Assembly (NCBI RefSeq): GCF_029931775.1
Contig: NC_079324.1
Location: 61,015,268 to 61,079,267, forward strand
Reading direction: 5' to 3'
From: Euleptes europaea
Taxonomy: Eukaryota; Chordata; Lepidosauria; Squamata; Sphaerodactylidae
DNA: 64,000 nucleotides
The position numbers and the translations under genes were made by a program. This document shows positions 63,151-64,000 of the stretch, piece after piece; position 1 is the first letter of the stretch; the number at the start of each line of letters is the position of its first letter. A model generated the notes under the pieces. It had not been told where the DNA came from, searched no databases, and saw nothing but the letters and a program-made list of their open reading frames with translations.

Positions 63151-63447
63151 CTTGAAGAAGAAGTGTTGGTTTTTATATGCTGACTTTCTCTACCACATAA
63201 GGAAGAAACAAACTCGCTTATAATCGCCTTCCCTTCCCCTCCCCACAACAGACACCCTGGGAGGTAGGTGGGGCTGAGAGAGTGTGACTAGCCCAAGGTC
63301 CCCCAACTGGCTTCATGTGTAGGAGTGGGGAAACTAACCCGGTTCACCAGATTAGCCTCTGCTGCTCATGAGGAGGAATGGGGAATCAAACCTGGTTCTC
63401 CAGATCAGAGTCCACCGCTCTTAACCATTACACCATGCTGGCTCTCG
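63151..63447 (-). mobile_element. tRNA-derived SINE (family D)
   Basis: Full-length reverse copy, 'agtgttggtttttatatgct' to 'acaccatgctggctctcg'. Confidence 0.87.
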
Positions 63448-63954
63448 AGTCCGATAAAAACAACTTAATTAAATACATACAGACAAAACAAATGGGATTG
63501 TCCATCATAAAAAAGCAGCAGATAATAAAACACAGGCACATATAATGGAAAATAGCAGAAAGCAACTGAAATTTCAAAAGGCCAGTCCTATGTAGAGCAC
63601 ATTACTGTAATTTAATCAGGATATAACCAGGGCATAGATGACTGGCTGTATGAACTTGCTATTCAACAAGTCAAAGTCGATGAAAGGAGCTGTTTGTTAC
63701 AGAGGAGACTTGAGCCTGCTTTTGTAGATATGGCTGCAACAGCATCCCAAGCTACAAAACTGCTCTTCCCCAGGAGCATGGCCTCTTTTGTGGTTTCTTG
63801 GATGCGCTGCCTGAAAAGTTGGTATTTGTCTTTCCTGGTCTCTCTTCATCAACCAGTTTTGATACTCTTATTCTGCCTTGCATTTGGGGATTCGTGGAAA
63901 CTTTCCCTTTTGCTGTTGCTTTTATCATGGAGTCTTAATTGTTCTGTTTTGCAT
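63448..63954. other. RNF34 intron 1, nothing recognised
   Basis: AT-rich; an 87-codon open frame at 63694-63957 resembles no RNF34 sequence and is hydrophobic by composition. Confidence 0.35.
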
Positions 63955-64000
63955 TGAACACATGAAGCTGCCTTATACTGAGTCAGACCCTCGGTCCATC
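63955..64000 (-). mobile_element. tRNA-derived SINE (family A), cut by the window end
   Basis: 'acacatgaagctgccttata' then 'gagtcagaccctcggtccat', the 3' end of a reverse copy. Confidence 0.85.

Noticed and set aside
61400-64000. RNF34 exon 2
   Set aside because: No frame reading like AGATSMWASCCGLLNEV was found; the hydrophobic frame at 63694-63957 does not match.

Overview
This is nuclear DNA from a vertebrate, most likely a squamate reptile (a lizard; the exact lineage cannot be fixed from the sequence). Two kinds of evidence support this. First, exons of three genes can be translated and joined by consensus splice sites, and they match vertebrate CAMKK2, ANAPC5 and RNF34. In mammals these three genes lie in the same order and orientation. 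Second, the intervening DNA is packed with retroposons of the sort seen in squamates: CR1, L1, L2-like and RTE/BovB-like LINE pieces, several tRNA-derived SINE families, a 5S-rRNA-derived SINE, and many small non-autonomous DNA transposons. I saw no LTR retrotransposon, endogenous retrovirus, Polinton or CRISPR.

Layout. Positions 1-29100 hold the 5' half of CAMKK2 on the minus strand: a CpG-island first exon with promoter (about 28600-29350), a large second exon (14214-14768) and five short exons down to 3036. The window ends inside the gene, before the catalytic loop is reached. Positions 29350-37850 are repeat-rich intergenic DNA. They include a rearranged CR1 copy with a 75-bp tandem array and a perfect inverted repeat right next to the CAMKK2 promoter.

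Positions 37880-58323 hold the whole of ANAPC5 on the minus strand. I resolved 17 coding exons whose lengths sum to 2271 bp, a continuous 756-codon frame plus stop. All introns are GT-AG except intron 2, which reads GC-AG. Positions 58430-61250 are an intergenic gap. A second CpG-island promoter at about 61020-61460 drives rightward transcription; its first exon ends ATG AAG before a donor and fits RNF34. The rest of the window is that gene's first intron.

The genes are independent housekeeping or regulatory genes rather than an operon: CAMKK2 (a Ca2+/calmodulin-dependent kinase kinase), ANAPC5 (a scaffold subunit of the anaphase-promoting complex) and RNF34 (a RING E3 ligase). The most novel material is in the mobile DNA. 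It includes two copies of an element with TCGTTTATGCAT termini, about fifteen copies of a hAT-like MITE with 8-bp target duplications, multi-layer nested insertions, a SINE whose head lies at +4 of an ANAPC5 splice donor, and large palindromes. A possible in-frame N-terminal extension of CAMKK2 encoded by exon 1 also deserves a check.
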